The translations under genes and the position numbers were made by a program. A DNA stretch of 59,093 nt, from contig JAJDDY010000042.1 of assembly GCA_029260075.1 (NCBI GenBank), positions 1 to 59,093 of the forward strand, written 5' to 3'. Origin of the DNA: Phycisphaerae bacterium (GTDB taxonomy: Bacteria; Planctomycetota; Phycisphaerae; UBA1845). A model generated the notes under the pieces. It was given only the letters and a program-made list of their open reading frames with translations. It ran no database searches and was not told the DNA's origin. Positions 17,336 through 26,610 of the stretch are shown here, one piece after another (position 1 is the stretch's first letter; every line of letters starts with the position of its first letter).

Positions 17336-17528
17336 GGCTCTCGGTTGAAGTCGGGTGGCGCTCGCTGTGGGCGTAGGCTTCAGTCCTGTGCGTAGGCGTG
17401 CGTGTTGGCTGGTCGTTGCGGTGCAACGCGCCGGTGTCGTGTTCGACTCGGTCAGCGTCGAACCATTGGCGTCGTGCGCTTTGTCACGACTCATGTGACG
17501 GGTTCGTCTGATCCGAGACGATCCGAAT

Positions 17529-17608
17529 CGAGCCGCGACCGTGAGGGAGTGGTTTCAAGCTGTCACGACCGGATTTCAAACGTCCGCTTCCTTGCGGTCG
17601 CGGCGCGG
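17529..17608. repeat. REP-like palindromic element
   Basis: CGAGCCGCGACCGTGAGGGA (17529-17548) pairs imperfectly with CGCTTCCTTGCGGTCGCGGC (from 17585). Flanking CATGTGACGGG-like and CGTGTGACAG sequences may extend it. It fills most of the 373-base gap before sufB. Nothing else was recognised there. Confidence 0.75.
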
Positions 17609-17708
17609 TTATCGCATCATTCGACGTGTGACAGTTTATTAGGCACGACGGAATATGACGAACGCCGGTACGCCTTCAAAGAACACCAACAAAGAGAAGC
17701 ATAACGAT

Positions 17709-19157
17709 ATGACCACGGCAACAAGCACAATCGACCAGTGGGCCAACCGTGAGTACGAGTACGGTTTCGTCACGGATATCGAGTCGGAGAGCCTTCCTCC
17801 AGGGCTGAACGAGGACGTTGTCCGGTTCATCTCCAACAAGAAGGGCGAGCCGGAGTGGCTGCTCGATTGGCGACTCAAGTCCTATCGCCACTGGTTGACG
17901 ATGACCGAGCCTTCGTGGGCGAACATTTCCTATCCGCCGATCGATTACCAGAAAATCGTCTACTATTCCGCGCCTAAGCGTGAAGAAGACAAGCCGCAAA
18001 GCCTCGACGAAGTCGACCCGAAGTTGCTGGAAACGTACAAGAAGCTGGGCATCCCGCTTCACGAACAGGCGGTGTTGGCGGGCGTGGCGGTGGATGCGGT
18101 GTTCGACAGCGTATCGGTCGCTACGACGTATAAGGCAAAACTTTCAGAGCTTGGCATCATCTTTTGCTCGTTCTCAGAGGCGGTTCGCGAACATCCCGAA
18201 CTGATTCGCAAGTACCTCGGCAGCGTCGTGCCGTACTCGGACAATTTTTTCGCGACCATGAACTCGGCTGTGTTCTCTGATGGGTCGTTCGTCTATGTGC
18301 CCAAGGGTGTTCGCTGTCCGATGGAGTTGTCCACGTACTTCCGCATCAACGCAGCCTCTACGGGGCAGTTCGAGCGGACGTTGATTGTCGCGGACGAAGG
18401 TGCTCACGTGAGCTACCTCGAGGGTTGCACGGCTCCGATGCGTGATGAAAACCAACTTCACGCTGCGGTGGTCGAGTTGGTGGCGCTCAAGGACGCGACC
18501 ATCAAGTATTCCACCATTCAGAACTGGTACCCCGGTGACGAGAACGGCGTGGGTGGCATCTACAACTTCGTGACCAAGCGCGGCAAGTGCGCCGGCGACA
18601 ACTCGCGGATTTCGTGGACGCAGGTCGAAACCGGATCGGCGATCACCTGGAAGTACCCGAGTTGCATCCTCCAGGGCGACAACTCGGTCGGCGAGTTCTA
18701 TTCGGTTGCGATGACGAACAACTATCAGCAGGCTGACACCGGTACGAAGATGATTCATATCGGTAAGAACACGCGAAGCACGATCATCTCCAAGGGTATC
18801 TCCGCCGGGCATGGGCAAAACACGTATCGCGGCGGCGTGAAGATTAACAAGGGTGCATCTGAAGCGCGCAACTTCACGCAGTGTGATTCCATGCTGATCG
18901 GCGACAAGTGCGGCGCCCATACGTTCCCCTATATCGACGTGAAGAACCCCACCGCCCACATGGAGCACGAAGCCACGACGTCGAAGATCGGTGACGATCA
19001 GCTTTTCTACTGCAACCAACGCGGTATTCCGCTTGAGGACGCGGTGTCGATGATCGTCAACGGATTCTGCAAAGAGGTGTTCCGCGAACTGCCCATGGAG
19101 TTCGCCGTCGAGGCGCAAAAGCTGCTTGAGGTGAGTTTGGAAGGCAGCGTCGGATAG
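17709..19157 (+). CDS. sufB: Fe-S cluster scaffold protein SufB
   Basis: A 482-residue subunit of the SufBCD complex, on which [4Fe-4S] clusters are built from sulfide delivered by SufS-SufU. The C-terminal beta-helix shows the conserved region [20 protein letters not shown] with Cys392, matching the essential scaffold Cys, and the downstream acidic segment [12 protein letters not shown]. The ATG at 17709 is chosen because family homology starts there; an in-frame ATG at 17655 would add an Asn/Lys-rich leader. A REP-like element separates it from the A-type carrier gene, and the rhodanese gene follows 112 bases later. Confidence 0.96.
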   Translation: MTTATSTIDQWANREYEYGFVTDIESESLPPGLNEDVVRFISNKKGEPEWLLDWRLKSYRHWLTMTEPSWANISYPPIDYQKIVYYSAPKREEDKPQSLDEVDPKLLETYKKLGIPLHEQAVLAGVAVDAVFDSVSVATTYKAKLSELGIIFCSFSEAVREHPELIRKYLGSVVPYSDNFFATMNSAVFSDGSFVYVPKGVRCPMELSTYFRINAASTGQFERTLIVADEGAHVSYLEGCTAPMRDENQLHAAVVELVALKDATIKYSTIQNWYPGDENGVGGIYNFVTKRGKCAGDNSRISWTQVETGSAITWKYPSCILQGDNSVGEFYSVAMTNNYQQADTGTKMIHIGKNTRSTIISKGISAGHGQNTYRGGVKINKGASEARNFTQCDSMLIGDKCGAHTFPYIDVKNPTAHMEHEATTSKIGDDQLFYCNQRGIPLEDAVSMIVNGFCKEVFRELPMEFAVEAQKLLEVSLEGSVG

Positions 19158-19269
19158 CGCGGCCGGCTCGGTCAAGCAGGCGATCGTGGTGGCTCAGCGC
19201 ATTCAGTTTGCAACGCCACGAAGGCGACATCGCACGAACAACACGAACAATCAGAGAGCTACAGATACT

Positions 19270-19806
19270 ATGACAACAGATACATTAAGCGGTCAAAGCA
19301 CGATGGCGGAAGTACTCGAAGCCTATTCCGGCGCGCAGCGTTCGTTGATGCGCGGGTATCACATTGGCGGTTGTAGCAGTTGCGGTTTTGATCCCAGCGA
19401 TCGATTGGCTGACGTGCTTCAGCGCCACAACGCCCCCGATGCGGAAGAGGTTCTGGCGCATCTTCGCGAGAGTCAGGAACAGGAAGAGCGCATACAGATC
19501 GATCCCGTCGACCTGGCGGAGCGGTTGAAGGGTGATGCACGGCCTCGTTTGATAGACGTGCGCGACCAGCGCGAGTTCGATATTGTTCATTTGGACGGCG
19601 CGCAACTTGCTACGCAGGAATTCGTTCAAGAGATGATGTCGACTTGGCCTAAGGATACAGCCTGTGTGACGTACTGTCATGGCGGCATGCGTAGTCTCGA
19701 TGCGGCTTCGTATCTGATTGGGCACGGTTTTACGAACGTGCAAAGTCTTAGGGGCGGCATTGACGCGTGGGCGCAGACGGTCGACACGTCGCTGCCTCGT
19801 TACTAA
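19270..19806 (+). CDS. DUF1858-like plus rhodanese domain protein in the SUF operon
   Basis: A 178-residue two-domain protein. Residues 15-65 contain GGCSSCGF (Cys35 and Cys38) and the helical pattern LADVLQRHNAPDAEEVLAHL, similar to small DUF1858-type domains. Residues 75-175 form a rhodanese domain (LIDVRDQREF near 94) with active-site Cys136 in TYCHGGMRS. Rhodaneses carry persulfide sulfur. Its place between sufB and sufC suggests a role in sulfur transfer or in detoxifying sulfane sulfur during Fe-S assembly; this is inferred from position only. The ATG at 19270 is supported by the domain start rather than by a strong ribosome-binding site. Confidence 0.85.
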   Translation: MTTDTLSGQSTMAEVLEAYSGAQRSLMRGYHIGGCSSCGFDPSDRLADVLQRHNAPDAEEVLAHLRESQEQEERIQIDPVDLAERLKGDARPRLIDVRDQREFDIVHLDGAQLATQEFVQEMMSTWPKDTACVTYCHGGMRSLDAASYLIGHGFTNVQSLRGGIDAWAQTVDTSLPRY

Positions 19807-19954
19807 CGCTCTGTCACGCATCGAATGACGGGTTTACCGAGGCACGCTCGTAACGGAGCGAACGCTTGGAATCCGGTCGTGGCCACTTGAAAACGCTTCC
19901 TTACGGTCGCGGCTCGGATCGGACGAACCGGTCACTCGAGTGGTGAAAAAGTGC
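19807..19954. repeat. REP-like palindromic element with terminal inverted repeats
   Basis: The outer ends GCTCTGTCACGCATCGAATG and CTCGAGTGGTGAAAAAGTGC are imperfect inverted repeats, and the core right arm is CGCTTCCTTACGGTCGCGGC. Closest relative: 24323-24473. It lies between the rhodanese gene and sufC. Confidence 0.75.
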
Positions 19955-20060
19955 TGGCGCCGATCAACATTGTTGGAAATTGCGTGCCACCGTCGCGGGT
20001 CGGTCGGGGTTCGATCCCGCCCGCAGTGGGTCGCACGCTGGTCATCAAAGAGGAAGTCTA

Positions 20061-20828
20061 ATGCTGGAAATCAAGAATTTGCACGCGAGCGTGGATGGCA
20101 AGGAAATCCTCAAGGGGATCAACCTTACCGTTAATGCGGGCGAAGTGCATTCGATCATGGGTCCGAACGGGTCGGGTAAGAGTACGCTGGCGCAGGTGTT
20201 GGCCGGCCGAGATACGTACGAGGTCACTGAGGGATCAGTGACTTATAAGGGACAAGATTTGCTCGACATGGAGCCCGACGTACGCGCCTGCGAAGGTGTG
20301 TTCCTGGCGTTTCAATATCCCGTGGAAATACCGGGCGTGAGTACGAGCTATTTTCTCAAGGCTGCGCTGAACTCGATCCGTAAGCACCGCGGCGAGACGG
20401 AACTCGATGCGTTCGATTTCCTGGCCTATGTCAAGGAAAAAGCCAAGCTCGTGGACATCGACGAAACGTTGTTGCAGCGGGCGATTAACGAGGGCTTTTC
20501 CGGCGGCGAGAAGAAACGCAACGAAATCTTCCAGATGGCAGTGCTCGCGCCGTCGCTGGCCATTCTTGACGAGACGGATTCGGGGTTGGATATCGACGCG
20601 CTCAAGATTGTGTCGGGCGGCGTCAATGCGATGCGCGGTCCGGATCGAGCGATGATTGTCATTACGCACTATCAACGTTTGTTGGACCACATCGTACCCG
20701 ATTTTGTACACGTTTTGCGTGACGGTCGCATCGTCAAGTCGGGTGGCAAGGACTTGGCATTGCATCTTGAAGAGCATGGTTACGCCGAAATCGATGTCCA
20801 GTCGGCTTCCGTGGTGACCTCATCATGA
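20061..20828 (+). CDS. sufC: Fe-S assembly ATPase SufC
   Basis: A 255-residue ABC-type ATPase that powers SufBCD. Walker A is GPNGSGKST (about residues 34-42), the Q-loop lies in FLAFQYPVEIPG, the ABC signature is FSGGEKKRNE, and Walker B with the catalytic Glu is LAILDETDSGLD. It has no membrane domain, as expected. The ATG at 20061 follows AAAGAGGAAG; the frame upstream to 19980 is not conserved. The stop overlaps the sufD start by four bases (ATGA), so translation is coupled. Confidence 0.97.
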   Translation: MLEIKNLHASVDGKEILKGINLTVNAGEVHSIMGPNGSGKSTLAQVLAGRDTYEVTEGSVTYKGQDLLDMEPDVRACEGVFLAFQYPVEIPGVSTSYFLKAALNSIRKHRGETELDAFDFLAYVKEKAKLVDIDETLLQRAINEGFSGGEKKRNEIFQMAVLAPSLAILDETDSGLDIDALKIVSGGVNAMRGPDRAMIVITHYQRLLDHIVPDFVHVLRDGRIVKSGGKDLALHLEEHGYAEIDVQSASVVTSS

Positions 20829-22183
20829 CCGAAGCCACTATGGTTAACGTAAAGGGTAACAAGAGCAGCTTCGCCGCGCGGTTCGATCGCATCACGAAGG
20901 GCGGGTCCGATTCCGGTCCGTCGTGGCTGATGCCCGCACGGCAGGCGGCGTTTGCGCGGTTCACCGAGTTGGGTATTCCGACTACGCGGGATGAAGAATG
21001 GCGATTCACCAACGTCAAGCGGCTTGGCGAATTGGTCTTCGATCCGAACGGTGCGGCGCCGTCCACCATGAGCAACGATCAACTGACGCCGTTTGACTTG
21101 GACCTGCCGGGCGGAATCAAGCTTGTCTTCGTCAACGGGTGTTTCGACGCTTCGTTGTCGACCGTGCCCGCGCTGTCGACCGGTGTCACGGTCCTGCCGC
21201 TCGTCGAAGCCATGGCCACTCAGGGTTCGTTGGTTGAACCGCACTTGACGGGCTGTAGTCCGTTTGAAGATGAACCGTTTGCATCGCTCAACACAGCGTT
21301 GATGCAGGACGGCGCTTTCGTCCACGTGGCCAAGGGCACTGCCATAGAGACGCCGATCGAGCTGCTCTTCGTGTCGTCGTCCGGTGGGTCGCCGAGCGCC
21401 GCGTATCCACGCGTGCTGATCGTTGCAGACCAGAGCAGTCAGCTCACGGTGATCGAAAGTCATGTCGGTGTGGGCGACGGTGTCTATTTCACCAACAGCG
21501 TTACGGATATCGTCGCGGGCGAGAACGCCATTGTGGATCACTACAAGGTGACGCGGGAGACCGACGACGCCATCCACATCGGAGCCGTGCGTTTGCATCA
21601 GCTTCGCAGTAGTAATGTGTCGTCGCATGCGGTTACGATCGGTGGCGGGTTGGTGCGCCACAACATCAATACGATCATGGACGGCGAGGGTTGCACGTGT
21701 AACCTGAACGGGTTGTATTCCGTCGACGGCATGCAGCAGGTTGACAATCATCTTGTGGTCGACCACGCCAAGCCACACTGTGACAGCCGCGAATACTTCA
21801 AGGGAGTGCTCGACGGTCACGGCAAGGGCATCTTCAGCGGGCGCATCATCGTTCGCGAGGACGCTCAGAAAACGGACGGTAAGCAGACCAATATGAGCCT
21901 GCTGCTTTCGGATCATGCACAGGTGGAGTGCAAGCCTCAACTCGAAATCTTCGCCGACGATGTGAAGTGTACGCACGGTGCGACGATCGGTCAGATCAGT
22001 GAAGAGGCGTTGTTCTATCTTCGTGCTCGAGGCTTGTCGGCGGAGGCGGCTCGAAGTTTGCTCGTGTACGCCTTCGCGCGCGATGGCTTGGCGCAGATTC
22101 GTGTTGAACCGCTTCGTGATCAACTCTCGAAACTGATTTTGGCCAAACTTCCGCACGGGGATGTCTTACGAGAAACAGTATGA
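20825..22183 (+). CDS. sufD: Fe-S assembly protein SufD
   Basis: A 452-residue SufB paralogue that completes the SufBC2D scaffold and is needed for iron entry. Recognisable stretches are the N-terminal TRDEEWRFTNVKRL helix region, the beta-helix with HNINTIMDGEGCTCNLNGLY, and the C-terminal CTHGATIGQISEEALFYLRARG. It overlaps sufC and sufS by four bases each. As usual for SufD, the full SufB scaffold Cys motif is absent. Confidence 0.96.
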   Translation: MTEATMVNVKGNKSSFAARFDRITKGGSDSGPSWLMPARQAAFARFTELGIPTTRDEEWRFTNVKRLGELVFDPNGAAPSTMSNDQLTPFDLDLPGGIKLVFVNGCFDASLSTVPALSTGVTVLPLVEAMATQGSLVEPHLTGCSPFEDEPFASLNTALMQDGAFVHVAKGTAIETPIELLFVSSSGGSPSAAYPRVLIVADQSSQLTVIESHVGVGDGVYFTNSVTDIVAGENAIVDHYKVTRETDDAIHIGAVRLHQLRSSNVSSHAVTIGGGLVRHNINTIMDGEGCTCNLNGLYSVDGMQQVDNHLVVDHAKPHCDSREYFKGVLDGHGKGIFSGRIIVREDAQKTDGKQTNMSLLLSDHAQVECKPQLEIFADDVKCTHGATIGQISEEALFYLRARGLSAEAARSLLVYAFARDGLAQIRVEPLRDQLSKLILAKLPHGDVLRETV

Positions 22184-23451
22184 CCTCAGCCATCGGGCGA
22201 CAGACCGAGACGGATCGAGGGCACACCGCTGCGGGTTTCGATGTGCTTGCGGTTCGGTCGGACTTCCCCATTCTGCAAACAACGGTCAATGGCAAGCCGC
22301 TGATCTATCTGGATAGCGCGGCCACGGCGCAAACGCCGAGTGCGGTCATTGATGCGGTTGTGCGCTACTACAACAATGACAACGCCAACATTCATCGTGG
22401 CGTCCACACGCTCAGCGTTCGCGCAACCAATATGTACGAGAGCGCCCGGGCGAAGGCTGCGGCGCTGATCGGTGCGAAGCGTCCGGAAGAAATGATCTTC
22501 GTACGTAGCGCGACCGAAGCCATCAACCTCGTCGCGCAGACCTACGCCCGAGACCACATCAAGCCCGGTGACGAAGTGCTCGTATCCGAAATGGAGCACC
22601 ATTCCAACATCGTGCCGTGGCAACTGCTGTGCGAACAGACCGGTGCGGTGCTTCGCGTGGCACCCATGAACGACGCCGGCGAGTTGCGGCTTGATGAGTA
22701 CGAACATCTGCTTGGCGCGCGAACGAAAATCGTAGCCGTTACGCAGGTGTCCAACGCGCTGGGTACGATCAACCCGATCTGCGACATCACACGCATGGCC
22801 CATGAGCATGGCGCGTGCGTCGTTGTTGACGGCGCGCAGGCTGTCCCGCATATCAAAGTCGATGTGTGCGAACTCGACGCGGACTTCTACGCCTTTTCGA
22901 GTCACAAATTCTTTGGTCCGACCGGCGTGGGGATGCTCTACGGCAAGTTCGATCTGCTCAACAGCATGTCGCCATATCAAGGCGGCGGCGAGATGATCCG
23001 ATCGGTAACGTTTGAGAAGACCACGTACAACGATGTGCCGCACAAGTTTGAAGCCGGTACGCCCAACATCGCCGGCGGCGTGGGTTTGGGTGCAGCCATC
23101 GACTACGTCAACGGACTTGGAATCGAGGCCATCGTCGCCTATGAAGACGATCTGCTTGACTACGCCACGCAGGCGTTGTTGGCCACGCCCAAGGTAACTT
23201 TGGTTGGAACCGCCGCGCAAAAGGCGGGCGTTCTTTCGTTCAATGTGGACGGCGTCCACCCGCACGACGTGGGTACGATGCTCGATCAAGATGGGATCGC
23301 CATTCGCACCGGTCACCATTGCGCTCAACCGGTCATGGACCACTTCGGCATACCCGCGACCTGTCGTGCGTCGTTGGCTTTCTATAATACGCGCGCGGAG
23401 ATCGATGCGCTGGTCGTCTCGTTGCGTAAGGTGCAGGAAGTATTTGCCTGA
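22180..23451 (+). CDS. sufS: Cysteine desulfurase SufS
   Basis: A 423-residue PLP-dependent group II desulfurase that removes sulfur from cysteine as an enzyme persulfide. The PLP Lys is Lys243 in FSSHKFFGPTG. The catalytic Cys381 lies in RTGHHCAQP, the short loop typical of the SufS type. Other family marks are EMEHHSNIVPW and NALGTINP. It overlaps sufD by four bases and sufU by one base. SufU is the expected sulfur acceptor. Confidence 0.97.
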   Translation: MTSAIGRQTETDRGHTAAGFDVLAVRSDFPILQTTVNGKPLIYLDSAATAQTPSAVIDAVVRYYNNDNANIHRGVHTLSVRATNMYESARAKAAALIGAKRPEEMIFVRSATEAINLVAQTYARDHIKPGDEVLVSEMEHHSNIVPWQLLCEQTGAVLRVAPMNDAGELRLDEYEHLLGARTKIVAVTQVSNALGTINPICDITRMAHEHGACVVVDGAQAVPHIKVDVCELDADFYAFSSHKFFGPTGVGMLYGKFDLLNSMSPYQGGGEMIRSVTFEKTTYNDVPHKFEAGTPNIAGGVGLGAAIDYVNGLGIEAIVAYEDDLLDYATQALLATPKVTLVGTAAQKAGVLSFNVDGVHPHDVGTMLDQDGIAIRTGHHCAQPVMDHFGIPATCRASLAFYNTRAEIDALVVSLRKVQEVFA

Positions 23452-23903
23452 TGTCTGACTTCAACGACCTCTATCAAGAGCTCATTCTCGACCACAACAG
23501 GCAGCCGCGCAACCGTGGTAGCATAGACGGCGCTGCGCTTGTGGCTGAGGGGTTCAATCCGCTTTGCGGCGATCGCGTGGAAGTCTTCGTCACGGTGGTT
23601 GATGGCGTGATCGATCAAATAAAATTCGACGGGACGGGCTGCGCCATTTCTACCGCTTCCGCATCGCTGATGACCGAAAGCTTGAAGGGGAAGACGCTGG
23701 CGGAAGCCAAGGCCCTATTTCGTCGGTTTCGCGACATGGTTGTGGATGACGCCGAGGATTCAGAAGACGGTGCGGAGCTCGGTAAGCTGGCTGTCTTTTC
23801 CGGCGTCTGTCGCTATCCCGCGCGGGTGAAGTGTGCGACACTTGCGTGGCATACGGTCAGCGCGGCGTTGGACCGGGCGGATGGTTTGGTAACGACGGAG
23901 TGA
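23451..23903 (+). CDS. sufU: Sulfur-transfer protein SufU
   Basis: A 150-residue IscU-like protein of the SufU class. Three conserved cysteines are seen in NPLCGD, GTGCAIS and RVKCATLAWH. A conserved Asp in NPLCGD completes the zinc site. SufU accepts persulfide from SufS via zinc-ligand exchange. The insertion between the second and third Cys (about 20 extra residues, ending in GKLAVFSGV) distinguishes SufU from IscU. The start overlaps the sufS stop, and the sufT-like gene begins five bases after its stop. Confidence 0.95.
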   Translation: MSDFNDLYQELILDHNRQPRNRGSIDGAALVAEGFNPLCGDRVEVFVTVVDGVIDQIKFDGTGCAISTASASLMTESLKGKTLAEAKALFRRFRDMVVDDAEDSEDGAELGKLAVFSGVCRYPARVKCATLAWHTVSAALDRADGLVTTE

Positions 23904-23908
23904 GTTCG

Positions 23909-24322
23909 ATGAATCTACCGGAACATGAAACCACGCCAACGGGCGCGAACGATGTCACTCCTGTGGCATCCCAAGGCGACTCGTGCAAAGCCGCGCCATC
24001 ACCGTTCGACGCCCTCAAGATCGAAGCGTTGAACGCTTCGGTTGTCGAAACGCTTCGCACGGTGTTCGATCCGGAAATCCCGGTCAACATTTACGAGTTG
24101 GGGTTGATCTACAGCGTCGACGCCACGGCGGATGGGCATGTCGATGTGACTATGACGCTCACCTCGCCCATGTGTCCGGTCGCGGGCTCGTTACCACCGG
24201 AGGTGGAAACCAAGATCAAAGCCATCGAAGGCGTACGTGATGCGAAGGTCGAGCTCGTGTGGGATCCACCGTGGACGCCCGACAAGATGACCGAAGCCGC
24301 ACGCCTTCAATTGAATATCTAG
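23909..24322 (+). CDS. sufT: SufT-like MIP18/DUF59 Fe-S maturation protein
   Basis: A 137-residue protein. After a low-complexity N-terminus of about 35 residues comes the DUF59 domain with VFDPEIPVNIYELGLIY, the conserved Cys in LTSPMCPVAG and the end pattern VWDPPWTPDKM. SufT/PaaD-like proteins help mature Fe-S clients. It is the last gene of the SUF operon, five bases after sufU. The ATG at 23909 is the only start giving a tight operon junction; a longer open frame overlaps sufU in another frame. Confidence 0.93.
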   Translation: MNLPEHETTPTGANDVTPVASQGDSCKAAPSPFDALKIEALNASVVETLRTVFDPEIPVNIYELGLIYSVDATADGHVDVTMTLTSPMCPVAGSLPPEVETKIKAIEGVRDAKVELVWDPPWTPDKMTEAARLQLNI

Positions 24323-24473
24323 TGCTCTGTCACACATCGAATGACGGGCGTACCGAGCCGCGACCATACGGGAGCGGATGTTTGAATGCCGGTCATGAGT
24401 ACTTGCAATCACCCCCTTACGGTCGCGGCTCGGTTCGGACGAACCCGCCGCTTGAGTTGTGACGAAGCGCTAG
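24323..24473. repeat. REP-like palindromic element with terminal inverted repeats (best copy)
   Basis: GTGCTCTGTCACACATCGAA on the left matches, inverted with mismatches, TTGAGTTGTGACGAAGCGCT on the right. Inner arms are CCGAGCCGCGACCATACGGG and CCTTACGGTCGCGGCTCGG. The whole 150 bases can fold into one long hairpin. It starts right after the sufT stop and could act as a transcript 3' end. Confidence 0.8.
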
Positions 24474-24643
24474 CGCGCGTACGCAATGAATTCTCGGCGT
24501 ATGAAGCCCGCGCCGCACTCCATTCATAATACATCGCTCGCTCACTATTCACGCACTTGGCCATCAAATTGGGTAAGGCGCAGGGTGTGCGCGTCCGATA
24601 TTGCGCGTTCAACTGGACGACTCTTGTCCGATAAGGCGATGTT

Positions 24644-24671
24644 TTGAACTTGGCTCGCATTACATTACAAT
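24644..24671 (+). promoter_or_regulatory. Candidate sigma70 promoter for xerD
   Basis: TTGAAC at 24644-24649 and TACAAT at 24666-24671 with a 16-base spacer, in an AT-richer stretch. The predicted leader is about 95 bases. The remainder of 24474-24772 shows no gene. Confidence 0.5.
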
Positions 24672-24772
24672 GGGCGGTTGATTCATTGTGCGCGTTCAGT
24701 TGCTGGTCAGTTGTTTGCGCCCTTTGGTGGTCCGGCCGGTGGCGTCCGCTTGGCCCGTTGGAGTGATTGTCT

Positions 24773-25696
24773 ATGCTTCTTGCGTCAAGCAAAGTACATC
24801 GAACCGAACCGCCGGCGCCGATCGTCAAGCGCTTCCTCGACTACATTTTCCTGGAGTGCGGGTTGGCCGGTGCTACCGTGACGGCGTATCAGCGCGACCT
24901 GCGCGAGTTCACGAACTTCGTGCAACGGGAGTCGCTGGAGCTGCACGCCCTTTCGATCACCGACATCCAGCGCTACCTCATTACATTGCAAAGGCGAGGA
25001 TTGGCGCTCGCGTCCATCGTGCGCTACCTGGCGTCGTTGAAGGTGTTCCTTCGCTTTCTCCTGGCTGAACGATTGCTTGAGCAAGACTTGCCGTCGCTAA
25101 TGGACTCGCCGCGACGGTGGCGGACCATTCCCACGACGATCAACTACCGGCAGGTTGAGAAGTTGCTGCTCGCGCCCGATCCGCACGACGAGCTATACCT
25201 GCGCGATCGTGCGTTGCTCGAACTGCTCTACGCCACTGGCATGCGTGTGAGCGAAGCTGTTGACTTGGACGTTGACGGAATCAATCTGAAGCTCGGGTAC
25301 TTGCGATGTATCGGCAAGGGTCGGAAGGAACGCATTATTCCGATCGGGCAGATGGCCATCGACGCTGTGCGTCGCTATCTCGAAATGCTTCGGCCTCGCC
25401 TCTTGGGTGAGGGGTTTGCGACGTCACTGTTCCTTTCTCGAACCGGGCGCCCGCTTGACCGGTCCAACATGTGGCGACTCGTTCGGAAGTGCGCTGCGGT
25501 CGCGGGTATCGAGAAGGATGTTTCGCCGCACACCTTGCGCCACTGTTTCGCGACGCACTTGCTGGCCGGTGGTGCGGACCTTCGCATCGTTCAGGAATTG
25601 CTCGGGCATGCCGACGTGACGACTACGCAGGTGTACACGCACGTGGACGAAGCTCATTTGAAACATGTGCATCAGAAGTACCATCCGAGGCCATAG
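24773..25696 (+). CDS. xerD: Tyrosine recombinase XerC/XerD
   Basis: A 307-residue site-specific recombinase that resolves chromosome dimers at dif. The N-terminal SAM-like DNA-binding domain (about 10-95) is followed by the catalytic domain with Arg158 (ATGMRVSEA), His253 and Arg256 (HTLRH), His279 (LGHADVTTT) and the nucleophile Tyr288 (VYTHV). GGAGTG lies seven bases before the ATG at 24773. Chromosomal context and full length favour a housekeeping Xer protein rather than an integron or phage integrase. XerC and XerD cannot be told apart by eye. Confidence 0.93.
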   Translation: MLLASSKVHRTEPPAPIVKRFLDYIFLECGLAGATVTAYQRDLREFTNFVQRESLELHALSITDIQRYLITLQRRGLALASIVRYLASLKVFLRFLLAERLLEQDLPSLMDSPRRWRTIPTTINYRQVEKLLLAPDPHDELYLRDRALLELLYATGMRVSEAVDLDVDGINLKLGYLRCIGKGRKERIIPIGQMAIDAVRRYLEMLRPRLLGEGFATSLFLSRTGRPLDRSNMWRLVRKCAAVAGIEKDVSPHTLRHCFATHLLAGGADLRIVQELLGHADVTTTQVYTHVDEAHLKHVHQKYHPRP

Positions 25697-25736
25697 GCGG
25701 TCGACATAAGGATCGCCGGGCCGCGGTTCCTACGGT

Positions 25737-25766
25737 GTGGGTGCGAGATGGGAATCACGCACCAGC
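25737..25766. repeat. Short dispersed palindrome, copy 3
   Basis: GTGGGTGCGAGATGGGAATC followed by ACGCACCAGC, matching 14124 and 14296. ACCACGCACCAGC follows immediately, as if a second repeat unit were starting. Confidence 0.6.
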
Positions 25767-25879
25767 AACCACGCACCAGCAGGATGGGGATTGTGGACTG
25801 ATCGGAAGTGCCAAGTTGTGGCACTATAGGGCCATCCCTGCGGCGCGAATTCATCGACGGACCAAGGAGGGTCAGGCGC

Positions 25880-26458
25880 TTGTCACGAATCGACTTTCAC
25901 AATAGCACTGAGCTTTCTACGCCTCGTCTGCAGGCTTTGTGTTGCGATGCGATCGCGGGATGGGCTGTTGGCACGATCACCCTTCGCGTTCGATACAGCC
26001 GCAGTTCGGATTTTTCCGGGACGTGCTTCTACGCCGATCGCCGCGTCTTCATCAATCTCGGTCGACACCTCAAATATCCTTACCGTATGGCCACGCATCT
26101 GGCCAAGACCCGGTCCGTTGGCCGTCGATGGTACAAACCCCTCTATTCCCTGGATCTGGCCAGCGGCTACGACGTCGTCTTGTTCGTGTTCTTGCATGAG
26201 CTCTACCACCTGCTGGTCAAGCGGTCGCGTCGCAACACGCGGCAGAAAGAATCGATGTGCGATCGATTCGCCGCCCGCTACCTCGTCGATCGATTCGGGC
26301 GAGAGGTTCGTGACCCGGCCGGTCGACCTGTGGCCCGCGAGACGTGGGATTTTCAGGATCTGGACGGGTTTGTGGACGGCGCTCGCGATCGACGGGTTCA
26401 ATCGGCAGAGCCGACGGCTGCGAAACCGAGTGAGTTGCTGCGTTTCGCTACGGGCTAA
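25880..26458 (+). CDS. Putative zinc metallopeptidase-like protein (HExxH)
   Basis: A 192-residue protein of unknown role. The TTG start at 25880 is chosen because AAGGAGG lies nine bases upstream; the frame is open to 25808 but has no ribosome-binding site there. Around residues 110-140 is HELYHLLVKRS, an HExxH zinc-binding motif on a hydrophobic helix (VVLFVFLHELYHLL). It is followed by ESMCDRFAARYLVDRF, where an acidic or Cys residue could be a further ligand. This layout resembles SprT-like or minigluzincin proteins. No signal peptide is seen, so it should be cytoplasmic. Neighbours (xerD, cmk) give no functional hint. Confidence 0.75.
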   Translation: MSRIDFHNSTELSTPRLQALCCDAIAGWAVGTITLRVRYSRSSDFSGTCFYADRRVFINLGRHLKYPYRMATHLAKTRSVGRRWYKPLYSLDLASGYDVVLFVFLHELYHLLVKRSRRNTRQKESMCDRFAARYLVDRFGREVRDPAGRPVARETWDFQDLDGFVDGARDRRVQSAEPTAAKPSELLRFATG

Positions 26459-26610
26459 ACAGGGCGCAATGCATTTCGTCGGACGGCGATGGTTGGTAGT
26501 ATGAGCCTATCAGACTGATGAACCGGGCTGGTATTCAAGTGCATCGCTATGAAGCCGCCCGTGACAACACGGGCGCTGTCCCCGTCAAGGGGGGAAAATC
26601 GTTAATGGAT

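Noticed and set aside
20006-20018. GGGGTTCGATCCC resembling a tRNA T-arm
   Set aside because: The five stem pairs around the TTCGATC loop do not form, and no acceptor or anticodon arm can be built upstream.
20780-22156. Antisense open frame (458 codons) opposite sufD
   Set aside because: It lies wholly within a conserved sense gene, is His/Arg/Asp-rich without family features, and has no expression signals.
22186-23343. Antisense open frame opposite sufS
   Set aside because: It is a shadow of a strongly conserved enzyme gene.
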